Part shown: positions 43,954-52,612 of the stretch, piece by piece
Position numbering within the stretch: position 1 is the first letter of the stretch
Layout: each line of letters begins with the position of its first letter
Assembly (NCBI RefSeq): GCF_947090775.1
Contig: NZ_OX352321.1
Location: 3,410,001-3,474,000 of the forward strand
Direction of reading: 5' to 3'
Source of the DNA: Pseudarthrobacter sp. MM222
GTDB lineage: Bacteria > Actinomycetota > Actinomycetes > Actinomycetales > Micrococcaceae
Length of the DNA: 64,000 nt
The notes under the pieces: generated by a model
Seen by the model: only the letters and a program-made list of their open reading frames with translations
Told to the model about the DNA's origin: nothing
The model's database searches: none
Position numbers and translations under genes: made by a program

Positions 43954-44745
43954 ATGGCAATGACCGCACGTCAACGAGCCAGAGTCAGCCTGTATGTTCA
44001 GGCCGCAATCTTTGTAGTGGCGCTGGTCGCCCTGATTCTGGCGACAGACTGGAAGACCATCGGCAACAGCGTCTTCAACTTTGGCAAAATCGGCCCGATG
44101 TTCCCGGACATCTTCCTGGTCGGCCTGAAGAACACCCTGATCTACACGGCACTCGGCTTCATCGTTGGCCTGTCGGGCGGCCTGCTGCTGGCCCTGATGA
44201 AGCTCTCGTCCTTCCCGCTCTACCGCTGGATCGCCACCGGCTACATCGAGTTCTTCCGCGGCATCCCGGCCCTGCTCGTGTTCATCGCCTTCGGCTACGG
44301 CGTTCCGCTCGCGTTTGGCGTTTCCTGGAACGTGACAGTCGTGGTGATGGTTTCGCTGGGCATGGTGGCAGCGGCCTACATCGCTGAAACCCTTCGCGCG
44401 GGCCTGCAGGCCGTGCCCAAGGGACAACTGGAGGCCGCACGGTCCCTCGGCATGCCGCAGTGGCGGGCCATGGTGTCCATCGTCATCCCGCAGGCGTTCA
44501 AAATCGTCCTGCCGCCGCTGACGAACGAGGTCATCCTGCTGACCAAGGACTCCTCGCTTATCTACGTGCTGGGCCTGACCGCCTCACAGTACGAGCTCAC
44601 CAAGTTCGGTCGCGATGGCATCTCCAGTCTGGGCGCGGGCCTCACGCCGCTCCTGGTGGCCGGCGCCTTCTACCTGGTGATCACCATCCCGTTGAGCCTA
44701 TTGGCCCGGAAGTTCGAAAGCCGCTCCGCGCGGACGAAGCGATAG
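43954..44745 (+). CDS. Polar amino-acid ABC transporter permease
   Basis: A 263-residue HisM/GlnP-type permease. Five or so helices are visible, with the family EAA region [20 protein letters not shown] and the preceding [40 protein letters not shown] marks the start of the core. It forms a homodimer in most such importers, matching the single permease gene. The ATPase gene begins 13 bp downstream. Confidence 0.92.
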   Translation: MAMTARQRARVSLYVQAAIFVVALVALILATDWKTIGNSVFNFGKIGPMFPDIFLVGLKNTLIYTALGFIVGLSGGLLLALMKLSSFPLYRWIATGYIEFFRGIPALLVFIAFGYGVPLAFGVSWNVTVVVMVSLGMVAAAYIAETLRAGLQAVPKGQLEAARSLGMPQWRAMVSIVIPQAFKIVLPPLTNEVILLTKDSSLIYVLGLTASQYELTKFGRDGISSLGAGLTPLLVAGAFYLVITIPLSLLARKFESRSARTKR

Positions 44746-44758
44746 GCAGGACAGTCTC

Positions 44759-45562
44759 ATGAACGACGTCGTACAGAACGCCAACGGCCGCAGCGGGGCC
44801 GTCAATGCCGCCGGGGTCTCCATCAAGGACCTACGGAAGTCCTACGGCTCCAACGAGGTGCTGAAGGGCATCGATCTGGACGTCGCGCCGGGTGAAGTGG
44901 TTTGCCTGATCGGGCCCTCGGGCTCGGGCAAATCCACCCTGCTGCGCTGCGTCAACCTGCTGGAGCAGCCTAATGTGGGCACCATCCACGTGGGCGGCTT
45001 CGAGTCCACCGACCCTGATGTGGACATCGACAAGATGCGCCGCAAGGTGGGCATGGTGTTCCAGCAGTTCAACCTGTTCCCGCACCTGAGCGCGCTGCAG
45101 AACTGCACGATCGCACAGACCAAGGTCCTCAAGCGCAGCCAGGCCGATGCGTCCGCCGTGGCCATGAAGAATCTGGAGCGGGTGGGCCTCGAGCACCTGG
45201 CGGACCGTTTCCCGGACCAGCTCTCCGGCGGCCAGCAGCAGCGGGTGGCGATCGCCCGCGCCCTGAGCATGGACCCCGAGCTCATGCTGTTCGACGAGCC
45301 GACGTCTGCCCTGGACCCGGAGACCGTGGGCGATGTGCTTGCCGTGATGCGGAACCTGGCGAAGGAAGGCATGACCATGCTGGTGGTGACCCACGAGATG
45401 GGCTTCGCCCGCGAGGTGGCCGACCGCGTGGTGTTCATGGACGGCGGCGTCGTGGTGGAGGAAGGCGTGGCCGAACGGGTCATCAGCGCACCAACCCAGG
45501 CCCGCACCAAGGAATTCCTCCGGCGGGTGCTGGACCCGACGCACATCGACATCGCGGAGTAG
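44759..45562 (+). CDS. Polar amino-acid ABC transporter ATP-binding protein
   Basis: A 267-residue GlnQ/HisP-type ATPase. Walker A is [15 protein letters not shown], the Q-loop is [12 protein letters not shown], the signature is [15 protein letters not shown], Walker B is [12 protein letters not shown], and the switch histidine is in [10 protein letters not shown]. An N-terminal extension of about 20 residues is non-conserved. It is the last gene of the three-gene importer operon; the repeated hairpin at 45600-45657 follows it and may end transcription. Confidence 0.94.
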   Translation: MNDVVQNANGRSGAVNAAGVSIKDLRKSYGSNEVLKGIDLDVAPGEVVCLIGPSGSGKSTLLRCVNLLEQPNVGTIHVGGFESTDPDVDIDKMRRKVGMVFQQFNLFPHLSALQNCTIAQTKVLKRSQADASAVAMKNLERVGLEHLADRFPDQLSGGQQQRVAIARALSMDPELMLFDEPTSALDPETVGDVLAVMRNLAKEGMTMLVVTHEMGFAREVADRVVFMDGGVVVEEGVAERVISAPTQARTKEFLRRVLDPTHIDIAE

Positions 45563-45599
45563 GCTCCGCGCCTCTTTCCGCACCGTTTTCGGACGTGAC

Positions 45600-45657
45600 G
45601 ACGCGCAAATGCCCTGACGCTACTGGAATTCCCGTCGCGCCAGGGCGTTTGCGCGTC
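45600..45657. repeat. Repeated hairpin element, copy A
   Basis: A 21-bp left arm (45600-45620, starting GACGCGCAAATGCCC) pairs with 45637-45657 except for one mismatch and one G-T pair. The first 32 bp are identical to 46728-46759, and weaker similarity continues to about 45673. It lies between two genes and could act as a terminator, but the duplication indicates a dispersed repeat. Confidence 0.85.
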
Positions 45658-45684
45658 ATGAGGCAAGTCGCGCGTCGAGGGGCG

Positions 45685-46644
45685 CTACGGCCACCGCGCG
45701 GATCTGGCCCGACGCCGGGGCACACCGGCCGCTGCCAGCTTCCGCTCCAGCTGCCCGGCCGCCATCAGGTCCGCCCAGACCCAGCGGACTACCTTGTTCC
45801 CCGCCGCCCGGATCCGGTCTTCCCTGAGTTTTTCGTCCACGACGGCCTGTGAGGCGGTCCGGCCCTGCAGATACGCGGACTTCAGGTATTTCTCGATGCC
45901 GTCGAACTCTCCGGCCATCCGCGGGCCGTCCCAGTAGTAATCCGTGTAGCCCACAAGCCCGGTACGGTCGCGGATTTCGTGTTGTAAGTCCGGCGGTTCG
46001 AAGCCTGCAACGCGCATCAGTGCCCGGCTGTAGGATTCGCCAACAGAGCCGGACCGGGGGTCCGCGAAATCCACCGCCGCCCGTATCCGCCTCGCGGAGG
46101 CCGCGGTGTAGTTGCCGTCGATCCCCGCCAGGAGCGTCTCTTTGGTGAGTCCCGCCAGGCCCTGCGCGGCGTCCGGTCGGAGCACGTGGTCCAGGGGAAC
46201 TACTGCCTCGGCAAACGGTGTGAACGCGGCCAGATCAAGCACGGTCCGCACTCTCCCGGTGATCAGCAGCCCATCGCGCCGGACCACCTTCAGCCCAGCC
46301 GGAAAGGCATAGTGCCGCTGCACGCCCGCACGCGAGCGGCCGCCGTCGTTCTGAAGGGTAAGGGCGTGAACCGTGTGGCGGCGTCCCATGGTCGGTATCC
46401 CCCACACAGAGGCAGCGGAGTGCCTGGCGAACACCGTGGGCCCCCTAAACGTTTCCGCCGCTGCGCCGACTCGGATCCGGTACTGTTCCCAGGGCTGGAG
46501 CGCCTGCCAGGACGGCCCGTCGACATAGACGCCCTGGCGCAACCGGACGAGGGAGCCCGAACCGCACCTCCGGGCGAGCTCTTTGGGCGTGATCCCATGG
46601 TGCACATGGTCACGGGACAGGATCAGCCTGGGCAGCTCGTTCAT
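45685..46644 (-). CDS. AbiEi/DUF559-type protein (N-terminal AbiEi-like, C-terminal nuclease-like domain)
   Basis: A 319-residue protein. The N-terminal part (LARRCGSGSLVRLRQGVYVD, about 22-41) resembles the winged-helix opening of AbiEi-type antitoxin-like proteins. The C-terminal part has GYTDYYW, AGEFDGIEKY and VVDEKLREDRIRAAGNKVVR followed by WVWADL, which matches the DUF559/Vsr-like PD-(D/E)xK fold. Such proteins are common in actinobacteria; toxin-antitoxin function is not shown, and no AbiEii toxin gene is adjacent. The ATG at 46644 gives the family start. Copies A and B of a hairpin repeat flank it on both sides. Confidence 0.75.
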   Translation of the reverse strand: MNELPRLILSRDHVHHGITPKELARRCGSGSLVRLRQGVYVDGPSWQALQPWEQYRIRVGAAAETFRGPTVFARHSAASVWGIPTMGRRHTVHALTLQNDGGRSRAGVQRHYAFPAGLKVVRRDGLLITGRVRTVLDLAAFTPFAEAVVPLDHVLRPDAAQGLAGLTKETLLAGIDGNYTAASARRIRAAVDFADPRSGSVGESYSRALMRVAGFEPPDLQHEIRDRTGLVGYTDYYWDGPRMAGEFDGIEKYLKSAYLQGRTASQAVVDEKLREDRIRAAGNKVVRWVWADLMAAGQLERKLAAAGVPRRRARSARWP

Positions 46645-46727
46645 GCGACGACTGTCGCAGCCCGTGCACGTAGGCACCATCCCGTTGCGCGGCAATGTGG
46701 AGAACTTCGATGCTCCGTTCGTTCTGC

Positions 46728-46785
46728 GACGCGCAAATGCCCTGACGCTACTGGAATTCGGGCCGCGCCAGCGCGTTATCGCGTC
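46728..46785. repeat. Repeated hairpin element, copy B
   Basis: The left arm 46728-46748 and 11 further bases (to 46759) are identical to copy A in the same orientation; the right arm (46765-46785) has diverged. Similarity to the tail of copy A resumes at about 46804-46827 (GCGAGGCAATGTGCGCGTCG) after an insertion. Confidence 0.85.
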
Positions 46786-46857
46786 GAAGGGTATGTTCCG
46801 CGTCGCGAGGCAATGTGCGCGTCGCCCAGCCTGCCCGCCCCGCGGTTCCCTGTGCAG

Positions 46858-48564
46858 CTAGGCTTGGAGGATCGGTGCGACGGCCGCGCCGACGGCGGCC
46901 CGAATCCGGACGTGGAGTTCGCGGAGCCCGTGCCGGTCTGTGCGCACCTCGATGATGCTTCGGCCCTGCCACGGTTCCACCAGCGCCGTGGCGAGCTCCG
47001 CCGTCGTGCTGACCCGGCGGTGCGCCACACCGTACGCCGCGGCGAGGGCGGCAAGGTCCACGGAGTGGGGCGTGCCGAAGAGGCGCTCCACGGAGTCCCC
47101 GTAACGGCCCGAGGACTCGACGGCACCGTGTTCCAGGAGCCCGAAGATGGCGCCCCCGGCGTCGTTGAGGACCACGATCCGCAGGGCGGGCTCGGCTTCC
47201 CCCGCGCCGAGCAGGAGTCCGCCGGCGTCATGCAGGAAGGTGACGTCGCCCAGCAGCACGGTGGTCTCCTGCCGGCCGCCAAGGGCGATGCCGGTGGCCG
47301 TGGAGATGGTCCCGTCGATCCCGGCCAGGCCACGGTTGGCGAAGACGGTGGCTTGGGGTTCCGGTGCGGGCGCGCCGGCGAGGTCGACGTCGCGGATGCC
47401 GTTGGAGGACCCGAGCACCAGCTGCCCCCGCGAGTGTTGCCAGACCAGGGCGCCCACGGACGGTCCGGTGGCGGCGGCACTTCCCGCCAGCACGGAGTCG
47501 ACGGTGTGCTGCGCGGCGGCCCCGGCGAGCAGCCAGGCATCCAGCCAGGCCGCGGAGCCCCGCCCCGCGAAGTCGGCCAGGTCGGTCAGGTTGTTCAGCG
47601 GCAGCTCGGTGCGCCGGCCGGGTTCGTACCAGGCCACCGGGACCGGCTGGTACAGCGCCGAGGGGATGTCGGCGCGGGCCAGCAGGGCACTCACCGGCCG
47701 GGAGAGCGTGGGCCGGCCGAACAGCACCACGCGTTCGATCGGGTGCGCCGACTCCGGCCCGAAGTGCTCCAGCAACAGCCGGTAGGGCCCCACCGCGTTC
47801 GGCCCGAAGCGGGCGTCGGAGGACGGTTCGGCGAGCAACGGCAGGCCGTGGGCGCGGGCGAACGCCTCGGCGACCGGACCGGCATCATGCCCGGCCAGCA
47901 CCACGGTGCGCCGCTTCGGGAGCTCGCCGGAAGCAGGCGGGAAGTCCAAAGCCAGGGGTCCGCGGGCGGCGCGGTACACCCGGCGGCCGGATTCGGGCGG
48001 GAGCTTCTCGGCCGGGGCCGGGACCAGCGGGTCGCGGAACGCCAGATTGAGCTGCACCGGCCCGGGCGGGGTGTCCTCGAAGGCGCCGGTGGCCGCGCTC
48101 AGGGCGGTCTCCACGGCGCGCTGCGGGTCAGTGCCGGCCGGGATGTCGACGGCGAAGCGCACGTGGTCCCCGAACAGGTCCAGTTGCATCGTGGTCTGGT
48201 TCGCCCCGGCACCCCGGAGTTCCTCGGGCCGGTCCGCCGAAATCACTACCAGCGGCACGGCGGCGTGGTTGGCCTCCATGACGGCCGGCAACAGATTCCC
48301 GACGGCGGTCCCGGAGGTGGTCAGTACGGCCGCGGGCGCCCCGGTGGCCAGGGCCAGGCCGAGGGCGGTGAAGCCCGCGGAACGCTCGTCGATCCGGACC
48401 AGCAGCTCCACCCGTCCGGCGGCATCCGCCTCGGCCAGGGCGTACGCCATCGGTGCGGACCGCGAGCCGGGCGACACCACCACGCAGCGCACCCCCGCGT
48501 CCAGCAGCGCGGCGACGGCGATGCGCGCCGCGTCCAGGGCACCCAGCCCGCTGGCCGCACTCAC
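46858..48564 (-). CDS. menD: SEPHCHC synthase
   Basis: A 568-residue thiamine-diphosphate enzyme of menaquinone synthesis, joining isochorismate and 2-oxoglutarate. VVVSPGSRSAPMAYAL opens the PYR domain, with the TPP glutamate region IDERSAGFTALGLAL; the C-terminal TPP/Mg site is LLGDVTFLHDAGGLL and VVLNDAGGAIFGLL. The GTG at 48564 overlaps the argS stop as GTGA, so translation is coupled; the 40 extra residues of the longer reading are argS shadow. Its partner MenF is encoded 4 kb away and MenC 4 kb upstream. Confidence 0.94.
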   Translation of the reverse strand: MSAASGLGALDAARIAVAALLDAGVRCVVVSPGSRSAPMAYALAEADAAGRVELLVRIDERSAGFTALGLALATGAPAAVLTTSGTAVGNLLPAVMEANHAAVPLVVISADRPEELRGAGANQTTMQLDLFGDHVRFAVDIPAGTDPQRAVETALSAATGAFEDTPPGPVQLNLAFRDPLVPAPAEKLPPESGRRVYRAARGPLALDFPPASGELPKRRTVVLAGHDAGPVAEAFARAHGLPLLAEPSSDARFGPNAVGPYRLLLEHFGPESAHPIERVVLFGRPTLSRPVSALLARADIPSALYQPVPVAWYEPGRRTELPLNNLTDLADFAGRGSAAWLDAWLLAGAAAQHTVDSVLAGSAAATGPSVGALVWQHSRGQLVLGSSNGIRDVDLAGAPAPEPQATVFANRGLAGIDGTISTATGIALGGRQETTVLLGDVTFLHDAGGLLLGAGEAEPALRIVVLNDAGGAIFGLLEHGAVESSGRYGDSVERLFGTPHSVDLAALAAAYGVAHRRVSTTAELATALVEPWQGRSIIEVRTDRHGLRELHVRIRAAVGAAVAPILQA

Positions 48565-50384
48565 ATGTTCTCCGGCGTCTCGATGCCCAGCAGCTCCAGG
48601 CCGCCGGAGAGCCGGCGCAGCACCAAAGCACACAGGGCCAGGCGCGAGTCCCGGACCGATTCCTCGGCTTTCAGCACCGGGCACTGGTCGTAAAACGCCG
48701 TAAAAAGCTGCGCGAGCTCGAACAGGTACGTGGACAGCCGGTGCGGCTCGAGCAGCTCACCCACCCGGCTGAGCGTGGCGCCGTACTCCAGCAGGTGCAG
48801 GGCAAGGGCCCGTTCGGCGGGCTCGACGACGGCGATGGCCGTCGCCGGGGCCCCGCCGTCCGCGTTCAGGCCGGCCGTGTCGAGGCCGGCGGCGGCCGTG
48901 TCCGTCCCGGCGGCTACGTGCTGCTCCAGCACTCCGGCCTTGCGCAGGATTGAACGGATCCGCGCTGCGGCATACTGCACGTAGGGTCCGGTGTTGCCGC
49001 TGAGAGCCAGCATGCGGTCGAAGTCAAAGACGTATTCGGTGTCATGCCCCACGGACAGGTCCGCGTACTTGACGGCGCCGATGCCCACCTGCCGGGCGGT
49101 CACCGCGCGTTCCTCCTCGGTCAGCTCGGGCCGGCTGGCGTCGATCACGGCGCGGGCCCGGTCCACGGCTTCCGCCAGCAGGGCCATGAGCTTGACCGGA
49201 GCGCCGGAGCGGGACTTCAGGATCTTCCCGTCGTCGCCCAGGACATTGCCGATCTGCACGTGCACGGCCTCGACGGTGTCCGGCAGCCAGCCGGCATCGC
49301 GCGCCGTGGCCAGAACCATCCGCAGGTGCACGTTCTGCGGGGCGCCCACGACGTAGAGGATGCGGTCGGCCTGCAGGTCGCGGACCCGGTACCGGATGGT
49401 GGCGAGGTCGGTGGTGCCGTAACCGTAGCCGCCGTCGGACTTGCGGATGATGAGCGGCAGCGGCTGGCCGTCCCGGCCGGTGAACCCTGCGGGGAAGGTG
49501 CAGAGGGCGCCGTCGCTGACCCGGGCGATGCCGAGCTCCTCAAGTTCCTGGCACAGCTGCGCCAAATGCGCGTCGTAGGAGCTTTCGCCGGCGATGTGGT
49601 CGTCGGTGAGGCTGATGCCCAGCGTGGAGTAGATGGCATTGAAGTAGCGTTTCGACTGGGCGACCAGCCGCTGCCAGACCGCAAACGTCGCTTCGTCGCC
49701 GCTCTGCAGCGCGACCACGCGGAGCCTTGCCCTGGTGGCGAAACCGTCGTCCTCGGTGGCGGAGGCGTCGAACTTGGCGCGCGCCGCCTGGTAGAAGGCG
49801 CTGGGGTCATCCACCAGCAGGGCCGCCTCCGGCGAGTCCTCGCCGACTTCGAGCCAGTGCTCGATGAGCATCCCGAACGGGGTGCCCCAGTCCCCGATAT
49901 GGTTCTGCCGGATGACCGTGTCCCCCAGCGCCTCCAGCACCTTGACGAGGCTGTCGCCGACGACGGTGGTGCGCAGGTGCCCGACGTGCATCTCCTTTGC
50001 CACATTGGGGGAGGAATAGTCGACGACGACGCGTCGGGGTTCCCGGACCGGCCCGGCGGGCGTTGCGGCACCGGCCGCCGTGGTCGCCTCGTCGTTTAGC
50101 AGTTCCTCGATCCAGGTCCCGTCGAAGGTCAGGTTGATGAAGCCGGGCCCGGAGATCTCGACGGCGGTGCAGATGCCGTCCAGGTCCAGGGCGCCGACGA
50201 TCCTTGCGGCGGCATCCCGGGGCGGCATACCGACCTTCTTGGCCAGCGCCATGGCGGCGTTGACCTGGATGTCCGCAAACTGCGAGGGCCGGACCACAGG
50301 ATCCGTGCCGCGGTACTCTTCGCCGAAGGCGCTGGCAATCGCTGCCTGGACTCTGGGGACAACCATCTCGGCCGGATTATTCAC
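48561..50384 (-). CDS. argS: Arginyl-tRNA synthetase
   Basis: A 607-residue class I synthetase. The HIGH-type motif is VAKEMHVGHLRTTVVGDSL, and the N-terminal Arg-S tRNA-binding domain covers about 1-105. The KMSK region is degenerate (ILKSRSGAPVKL), and LSGNTGPYVQYAAARI opens the DALR anticodon domain. The GTG at 50384 is preferred: TAATTT with an upstream TGC, an extended -10, ends about seven bases before it and there is no ribosome site, so the mRNA may be leaderless; a TTG three codons upstream is the alternative. It is followed by overlapping menD. Confidence 0.93.
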   Translation of the reverse strand: MNNPAEMVVPRVQAAIASAFGEEYRGTDPVVRPSQFADIQVNAAMALAKKVGMPPRDAAARIVGALDLDGICTAVEISGPGFINLTFDGTWIEELLNDEATTAAGAATPAGPVREPRRVVVDYSSPNVAKEMHVGHLRTTVVGDSLVKVLEALGDTVIRQNHIGDWGTPFGMLIEHWLEVGEDSPEAALLVDDPSAFYQAARAKFDASATEDDGFATRARLRVVALQSGDEATFAVWQRLVAQSKRYFNAIYSTLGISLTDDHIAGESSYDAHLAQLCQELEELGIARVSDGALCTFPAGFTGRDGQPLPLIIRKSDGGYGYGTTDLATIRYRVRDLQADRILYVVGAPQNVHLRMVLATARDAGWLPDTVEAVHVQIGNVLGDDGKILKSRSGAPVKLMALLAEAVDRARAVIDASRPELTEEERAVTARQVGIGAVKYADLSVGHDTEYVFDFDRMLALSGNTGPYVQYAAARIRSILRKAGVLEQHVAAGTDTAAAGLDTAGLNADGGAPATAIAVVEPAERALALHLLEYGATLSRVGELLEPHRLSTYLFELAQLFTAFYDQCPVLKAEESVRDSRLALCALVLRRLSGGLELLGIETPENM

Positions 50385-50464
50385 ACTGTTCAAATTAGCA
50401 GTTCAGCCCGGGCCCCGAGGCCCCTGCCCCGGGACCCGAGCCCCGGGACCCGATAGCCGGAGGG

Positions 50465-52549
50465 TCAGGCGCCGGTGCGGAAGACCTGCACCACGGACGG
50501 GCGCGGGGCCCGGGCCTGGCCCGGCGCGGCTGCCGTCCCGGCCGCGACGTAGTCCGGGAAGAAGGACAGCTGCGCGTCGAACGAGCCGTCCTCGCCCGGG
50601 TGCTGCACGGAGACGAACACCATGCGTTCCTCGTCGTGAATGATGGGCCCGCAGGTTTCGCCGTCGCGCGGAACCGCGAGGAACTGCTCCACCCGGCCGC
50701 GCTCGGCGCCATCCAGGGTGACCTTGAACAGTCCGTCCGCCTTGCCGATGCCGGACGGGGCGCCGTCCGTGGAGATCCAGAGGTTGCCGACGGAGTCGAA
50801 CGCGAGGTTGTCCGGGCAGGAGATGGGCGAGACCTGGTCCACCGGGAAGCCGGAGAAGTAGGTGACATCGCCCTGGGAAGGATCGCCGCAGACCATCAGG
50901 AGGTTCCAGGTGAAGGCCGTTGACGTCTGGTCGCCGGTCTCGGTGATTTCGACGATGTGGCCGTCACGGTTGTTGTTGCGCGGGTTGACCTCGGTGGCCC
51001 CCTCCTTGCCGAAGCTGCCGCGGTCCGAGTTGTTGGTGCAGGCGACATAGACCTTGCCGGTGTGCAGGCTCGGTTCAACGTCCTCGCACCGGTCCATCTT
51101 GGTGGGTCCAACCTTGTCCGCGGCCAGGCGCGTGTAGACGAGGACCTCCTCGACCGACATCCCCGCCACCGCGGACTTGCCGTCCACCACGAGCGGCAGC
51201 CATTGCCCGGTACCGTCGAAGCCGCCGTCGGAAGGAACGGTGCCGGTCCCGTCGAGCTGGAGGGCCGGGGAGCTGCCCGCGAATTTGGCCACATACAGGT
51301 CCCCGTCCGAGAGCAGGGTCATGTTGTGGGCGCGGTCGCCTTCCCGGTACGTGCCGGCCGAGACGAACTTGTACAGGTAGTCGAAGCGTTCGTCGTCGCC
51401 CATGTAGGCCACCACGTGGCCGGACTTGGCCACGATCACGTTGGCGCCTTCATGCTTGAAGCGGCCCAGGGCGGAGTGCTTCTTCGGCGTGGAGGTGGGG
51501 TCGAAGGGGTCCACTTCCACAACCCAGCCGAAGCGGTTGGCCTCGTTTTCGTAGCCGGGGTTGTTGGTGTTGAACCGCGGATCATCGAGTTCCCACTGCC
51601 GCGCGGTGGGCTTGTTGGTGAGCCCGTAGCGCTTGTCCGCCGCCGAGGTGCCTGCGGAGACGAAGTAGCCGTTGAAGTTTTCCTCGCCGGAGAGGACGGT
51701 CCCCCAGGGGGTAGTGCCGCCGGAGCAGTTGCCCAGGGTGCCGCGGATGGAGCGCCCGGCGGGATCGGCGACGGTCCGGACCAGGGCGGAACCGGCCACC
51801 GGGCCGGTCAGTTCGTAGGTGGTGTCGTTGAGGTAGCGGCGGTTGAGCCTGGCGCCCTTGACGTAGTTCCACGGCTGGTTCTTGTTCCCGCGTTCCAGCT
51901 CCACGACGGTGAGCCCGTGCGCGGCGGCCGCAACGGCGCGGACCTCGGCGGCGGGCATCGTGGCCGGGAACATGATGGTCTCATTCGTGTATTCGTGGTT
52001 CGCGAAGAGCACCGCACGGCGGCCTTTGCTGCCGGGAACTTCGAGGATGTCCGTGTAGTCGTTGTTGTAGCCGAACTGCCGGGCCTGCGCGGCGGCGGTC
52101 TGGTTGTTGAGGTCGAAGTCCGGGGCGTCGTTGAACAGCGGGTCGCCCCAGCGGATGACCGGCCGCCAGCCGAAGCCCTGCGGCACAGTGAAGGCGTCGA
52201 CGGCGGCGTCCACCGGCGCGATCGCCGTGAACGTGAGCTTGGACCGGCCGAAGCCGTTCTTGGCGGCGGCCGCGAGGCCCGGACCGCCGTCGGCCACGGC
52301 CGACTCTGCCGAGGCCAGCGCGCCACCGAACGCGACAGCGAGGGCTCCCGCGGCCCCGAAGCCGAGGACGGCCCGGCGGGACATGGTGGCGGAAGCGATG
52401 TCCCGGAAGTAGTCATTGGAGCTGGTGTTGCAGACTTCGCCGGAGCAGGCGTTGTCGCACTTCAGTGCGCAGGTGACGGCGCTGCGCTTGCCTTTGGTGT
52501 GGCCGAGCATGGGGAGCAGGGTGAACTTGCGGCCGGGAATGACAGACAT
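50465..52549 (-). CDS. phoX: PhoX-family alkaline phosphatase (DUF839), Tat-exported
   Basis: A 694-residue calcium/iron-type phosphatase. A Cys-rich leader (CALKCDNACSGEVC) precedes the Tat motif SRRAVLGFGAAGAL at about 57-70, with a cleavage region ending SAESAVADG. The mature part has the DUF839 beta-propeller with blocks LFANHEYTNETIMFP and GNCSGGTTPWGTVLSGEENF. PhoX releases phosphate from organic esters outside the cell. PHO-box-like repeats lie 71-88 bp upstream (52620-52637), supporting phosphate-starvation control. The gene stands alone between argS and menC. Confidence 0.9.
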   Translation of the reverse strand: MSVIPGRKFTLLPMLGHTKGKRSAVTCALKCDNACSGEVCNTSSNDYFRDIASATMSRRAVLGFGAAGALAVAFGGALASAESAVADGGPGLAAAAKNGFGRSKLTFTAIAPVDAAVDAFTVPQGFGWRPVIRWGDPLFNDAPDFDLNNQTAAAQARQFGYNNDYTDILEVPGSKGRRAVLFANHEYTNETIMFPATMPAAEVRAVAAAAHGLTVVELERGNKNQPWNYVKGARLNRRYLNDTTYELTGPVAGSALVRTVADPAGRSIRGTLGNCSGGTTPWGTVLSGEENFNGYFVSAGTSAADKRYGLTNKPTARQWELDDPRFNTNNPGYENEANRFGWVVEVDPFDPTSTPKKHSALGRFKHEGANVIVAKSGHVVAYMGDDERFDYLYKFVSAGTYREGDRAHNMTLLSDGDLYVAKFAGSSPALQLDGTGTVPSDGGFDGTGQWLPLVVDGKSAVAGMSVEEVLVYTRLAADKVGPTKMDRCEDVEPSLHTGKVYVACTNNSDRGSFGKEGATEVNPRNNNRDGHIVEITETGDQTSTAFTWNLLMVCGDPSQGDVTYFSGFPVDQVSPISCPDNLAFDSVGNLWISTDGAPSGIGKADGLFKVTLDGAERGRVEQFLAVPRDGETCGPIIHDEERMVFVSVQHPGEDGSFDAQLSFFPDYVAAGTAAAPGQARAPRPSVVQVFRTGA

Positions 52550-52612
52550 GGGAGACCTTCCATGGGTGGGATGTGCCCGCCCACCGTGTCAGCCTTTACC
52601 AACCGATAGCCG

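Noticed and set aside
45600..46785. Phage or integrative-element attachment sites
   Set aside because: No integrase, tRNA target or phage gene lies between or near the repeats, and the repeats are hairpins rather than simple core sites.
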